This document shows positions 40,035-41,964 of a stretch of 41,964 bases of DNA, in pieces. Numbering within the stretch: position 1 is the first letter of the stretch; each line of letters opens with the position of its first letter. This DNA is from DASUDX01 sp036275365 (GTDB lineage: Bacteria > Pseudomonadota > Gammaproteobacteria > Nevskiales > Nevskiaceae). The notes under the pieces are model-generated. The model was not told the DNA's origin and did no database searches. It saw only the letters and a program-made list of their open reading frames with translations. Position numbers and translations under genes: made by a program. The DNA is taken from contig DASUDX010000088.1 of the NCBI GenBank assembly GCA_036275365.1, positions 1-41,964 of the forward strand, given 5' to 3'.

Positions 40035-41964
40035 GCCGCGGCTCCGCTGGCCAGCACCTCGCGCACCTCGCTCATCAGCTGATCCTCCTGGTACGGCTTG
40101 ATCAGATAGCGATTGACGCCGAGGCTGCGCGCACGCTCGCGGTGCTTATCGCCGGAGCGCGAGGTGATCATGATGATGGGCACCTCGGCGATGCGCTCGG
40201 AGTTGCGCACGAAGGCGGCGACCTCGAAGCCATCGGCACGCGGCATCTCGATGTCGAGCAGGATCGCGGCCGGGATCTCGGTCTGCAGACGGGCCATGGC
40301 GTCCAGGCCGTCCTTGGCGGTGCTGACCCGGTAGCCGTTCTTGGTGAGCAGGCGCTCGGCCACCCGGCGCATGGTGATGGAGTCGTCCACCACCAGCACC
40401 AGGGGGCGCTCCTCGCGCCCGCCGGCCTCGGCATGCGAGCGATGGGCGGCCTGCTCGAGCAGGGAGCGGCGCACCTCGTCCTGGACCAGGGCCGCGATAT
40501 CGAGAATCAGCACCACATGGCCGTCGGCGAGGATGGTGGCGCCGCTGACGCCGCCCACCGCACCGATCACCGGACCGACCGCCTTGGAGACGATCTCGCG
40601 GTTGCCGTTGAGCTGGTCGACGATCAGCGCGATGCGCCGCTCATGACCGGCCAGGCCCTCGCCCAGACGCACCAGCACCACCGGCAGGGAGCGCTGCTCG
40701 CCCGCCACTGCGCGCGCGCCGCCGACGAAATCGGCGAGATGGCGCACCCGGTATTCCAGACCGCCATAGCTGAGCAGCGGCGCCTGCGGCCCGTCGTAGA
40801 GAGGCAGCTGCTCGCGCGGCAGGCGGGCGATGCCCTCGATCGCCGGCAGCGGGATCGCATACTCGGCGCCACCGGCTTCCACCAGCAGGGCCTGGGAGAT
40901 CGCCAGGTTGAGCGGCAGGGCCACCAGGAAGCGCGCGCCGCGGCCGGTCTCGGAGCCGATCTCGAGGCTGCCGCCGAGCTGCTTGACCTCGCTCGCCACC
41001 ACATCCATGCCGATGCCGCGGCCGGCGTCCTGGGTCAGCTTGCGGGCAGTGGAGAAGCCCGGGGCGAAGATGAACTGGGCGACATCGGCATCGGCCACCT
41101 CGGCATCGGCCGGCATCAGGCCGCGCTTGATCGCCTGCTCGCGGATGGCGGCGAAATCGAGCCCGCGACCGTCATCGCGCAGCTCGATCAGCAGGCGGGT
41201 GCCCTCGCGCTTGAGGCTTACCGCAACCCGGCCCATCGCCGGCTTGCCCAGCGCCGTCCGCACCTCCGGCTCCTCGATGCCATGCACCACCGAGTTGCGC
41301 AACAGGTGTTCCAGCGGCGCGGTCATCCGCTCCAGCACATTGCGGTCGAGCTCGGCCTCGATGCCGCTGAACACCGCCTCGGCCTGCTTGCCGTTTTCCT
41401 GGGCGGTCTGCCGCACCACGCGCTGCAGGCGCTGGACCTGACGGGCGAAGGGCACCATCAGCGTGCCCATCAGGCGGTTCTGCACCTGGGTGTTGATCCG
41501 CGCCTGCTGCTGCAGCAGGGTCTCCGCCTCGCCCATGGCCTGATCCATGGTGGCGTGCAGGGAGGAGAGGTCGCCCACCGATTCGGACAGCGCGCGCGAG
41601 AGCTCCTGCATGCGCGAGTAGCGGTCCATTTCCAGCGGATCGAACTCGCTGCCGTAGCGGTCGGCGCCCTCGGCGCGGGTGAAGCCACGGGCGGCGATCT
41701 GCGCCTCGGTCTCGATATCGAGCTGGCGCAGCTGGTCGCGCAGGCGCTGGATCGCCTGGGCCATTTCGGCCAGCTGCAGCTGCAGGGTGCTGCTGTGGGC
41801 CTCCAGGCGCGAGCGCACCACCGAGATCTCGCCGGCGTCATTGAGCAGCGAGTCCAGCTGTTCCACCGCCACCCGGGCCGTTTCGCGACGGGCCTGGCTC
41901 GCCGCGCTCTCCGCCTCATCGGCCTGCCAGCGCAGCTCGGCGAAGGGATCGGCACCGGTGGCAA
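40031..41964 (-). CDS. ChpA-like hybrid CheA kinase/response regulator, C-terminal part (5' end outside window)
   Basis: About 644 C-terminal residues of a large hybrid kinase controlling type IV pili; the frame stays open to the window edge, so the His-phosphotransfer domains lie beyond it. Present in order: a dimerisation-type helical region (LDSLLNDAGEISVVRSRLEAHS), the HATPase domain (N box LEHLLRNSVVHGIEEPEVR, G1 LRDDGRGLDFAAIREQAI, G2 DAGRGIGMDVVASEVKQLGG), a CheW-like domain (AISQALLVEAGGAEYAIPLPAIEG) and a receiver domain (LVLVVDDSITMRRVAERLL, phospho-acceptor in ILLDIEMPRADGFEVA, IKPYQEDQLM). The order and receiver sequence match ChpA/PilL-type kinases rather than flagellar CheA. The ChpC-like gene overlaps its stop. 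Confidence 0.9.
   Translation of the reverse strand, partial: ATGADPFAELRWQADEAESAASQARRETARVAVEQLDSLLNDAGEISVVRSRLEAHSSTLQLQLAEMAQAIQRLRDQLRQLDIETEAQIAARGFTRAEGADRYGSEFDPLEMDRYSRMQELSRALSESVGDLSSLHATMDQAMGEAETLLQQQARINTQVQNRLMGTLMVPFARQVQRLQRVVRQTAQENGKQAEAVFSGIEAELDRNVLERMTAPLEHLLRNSVVHGIEEPEVRTALGKPAMGRVAVSLKREGTRLLIELRDDGRGLDFAAIREQAIKRGLMPADAEVADADVAQFIFAPGFSTARKLTQDAGRGIGMDVVASEVKQLGGSLEIGSETGRGARFLVALPLNLAISQALLVEAGGAEYAIPLPAIEGIARLPREQLPLYDGPQAPLLSYGGLEYRVRHLADFVGGARAVAGEQRSLPVVLVRLGEGLAGHERRIALIVDQLNGNREIVSKAVGPVIGAVGGVSGATILADGHVVLILDIAALVQDEVRRSLLEQAAHRSHAEAGGREERPLVLVVDDSITMRRVAERLLTKNGYRVSTAKDGLDAMARLQTEIPAAILLDIEMPRADGFEVAAFVRNSERIAEVPIIMITSRSGDKHRERARSLGVNRYLIKPYQEDQLMSEVREVLASGAAA

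Overview
This is a dense, high-GC (roughly 70% by eye) stretch of a gammaproteobacterial chromosome. Almost every base lies in or next to a gene, many neighbours overlap by 4 nt (ATGA), and no tRNA, rRNA, CRISPR array, transposase or phage gene was seen. The backbone order lptB-lptA-lptC-kdsC-kdsD / ABC transporter / ibaG-murA / hisG-hisD is the one I know from Pseudomonas. The -10 boxes (TACCAT, TACACT, TACAAT) and the AcnD/PrpF methylcitrate pathway fit a Xanthomonadales/Chromatiales-like lineage, but the species cannot be named from sequence alone.

Layout. 1-4211: the N-terminal part of aceE, a NUDIX hydrolase, and a cyclic-nucleotide-binding patatin phospholipase. 4201-7861: the envelope operon kdsD-kdsC-lptC-lptA-lptB (Kdo synthesis and LPS transport), with a photolyase gene just upstream. 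9492-16353: a YadGH-type ABC exporter where Pseudomonas has mla, then ibaG, murA, a NYN-domain protein, a YgiD-type dioxygenase and hisGD. 16394-20531: a secreted amidohydrolase, DarP/YjgA, and a secreted lysyl-endopeptidase-like protease with a GlyGly-CTERM-type tail. 20542-22511: a tiny Lys/Ala histone-H1-like gene with its own terminator, an alpha/beta hydrolase, and an attenuator (Val-rich 23-aa leader peptide plus intrinsic terminator) ahead of an orphan, truncated acetolactate-synthase-like domain. 22521-30807: propionate catabolism, prpB-prpC-acnD-SRPBCC-prpF, divergent from the sigma-54 activator gene prpR, with a sigma-54 promoter and PrpR-like half-sites between them. 30897-39541: lipid metabolism (acyl desaturase, lipoprotein, acyl-CoA synthetase operon under a TetR-type palindrome, hydrolases, FadH). 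39561-41964: ChpC-like CheW protein and the C-terminal part of a ChpA-like CheA/response-regulator hybrid of a type IV pilus signalling system.

The points most worth following are the ilv-type attenuator now attached to a truncated, probably non-catalytic ALS domain; the complete prp control region; several promoters whose -10 box sits only 6-9 nt from the ATG, which predicts leaderless mRNAs; the TetR-type operator over the promoter of the acyl-CoA synthetase operon; and the GlyGly-CTERM protease.
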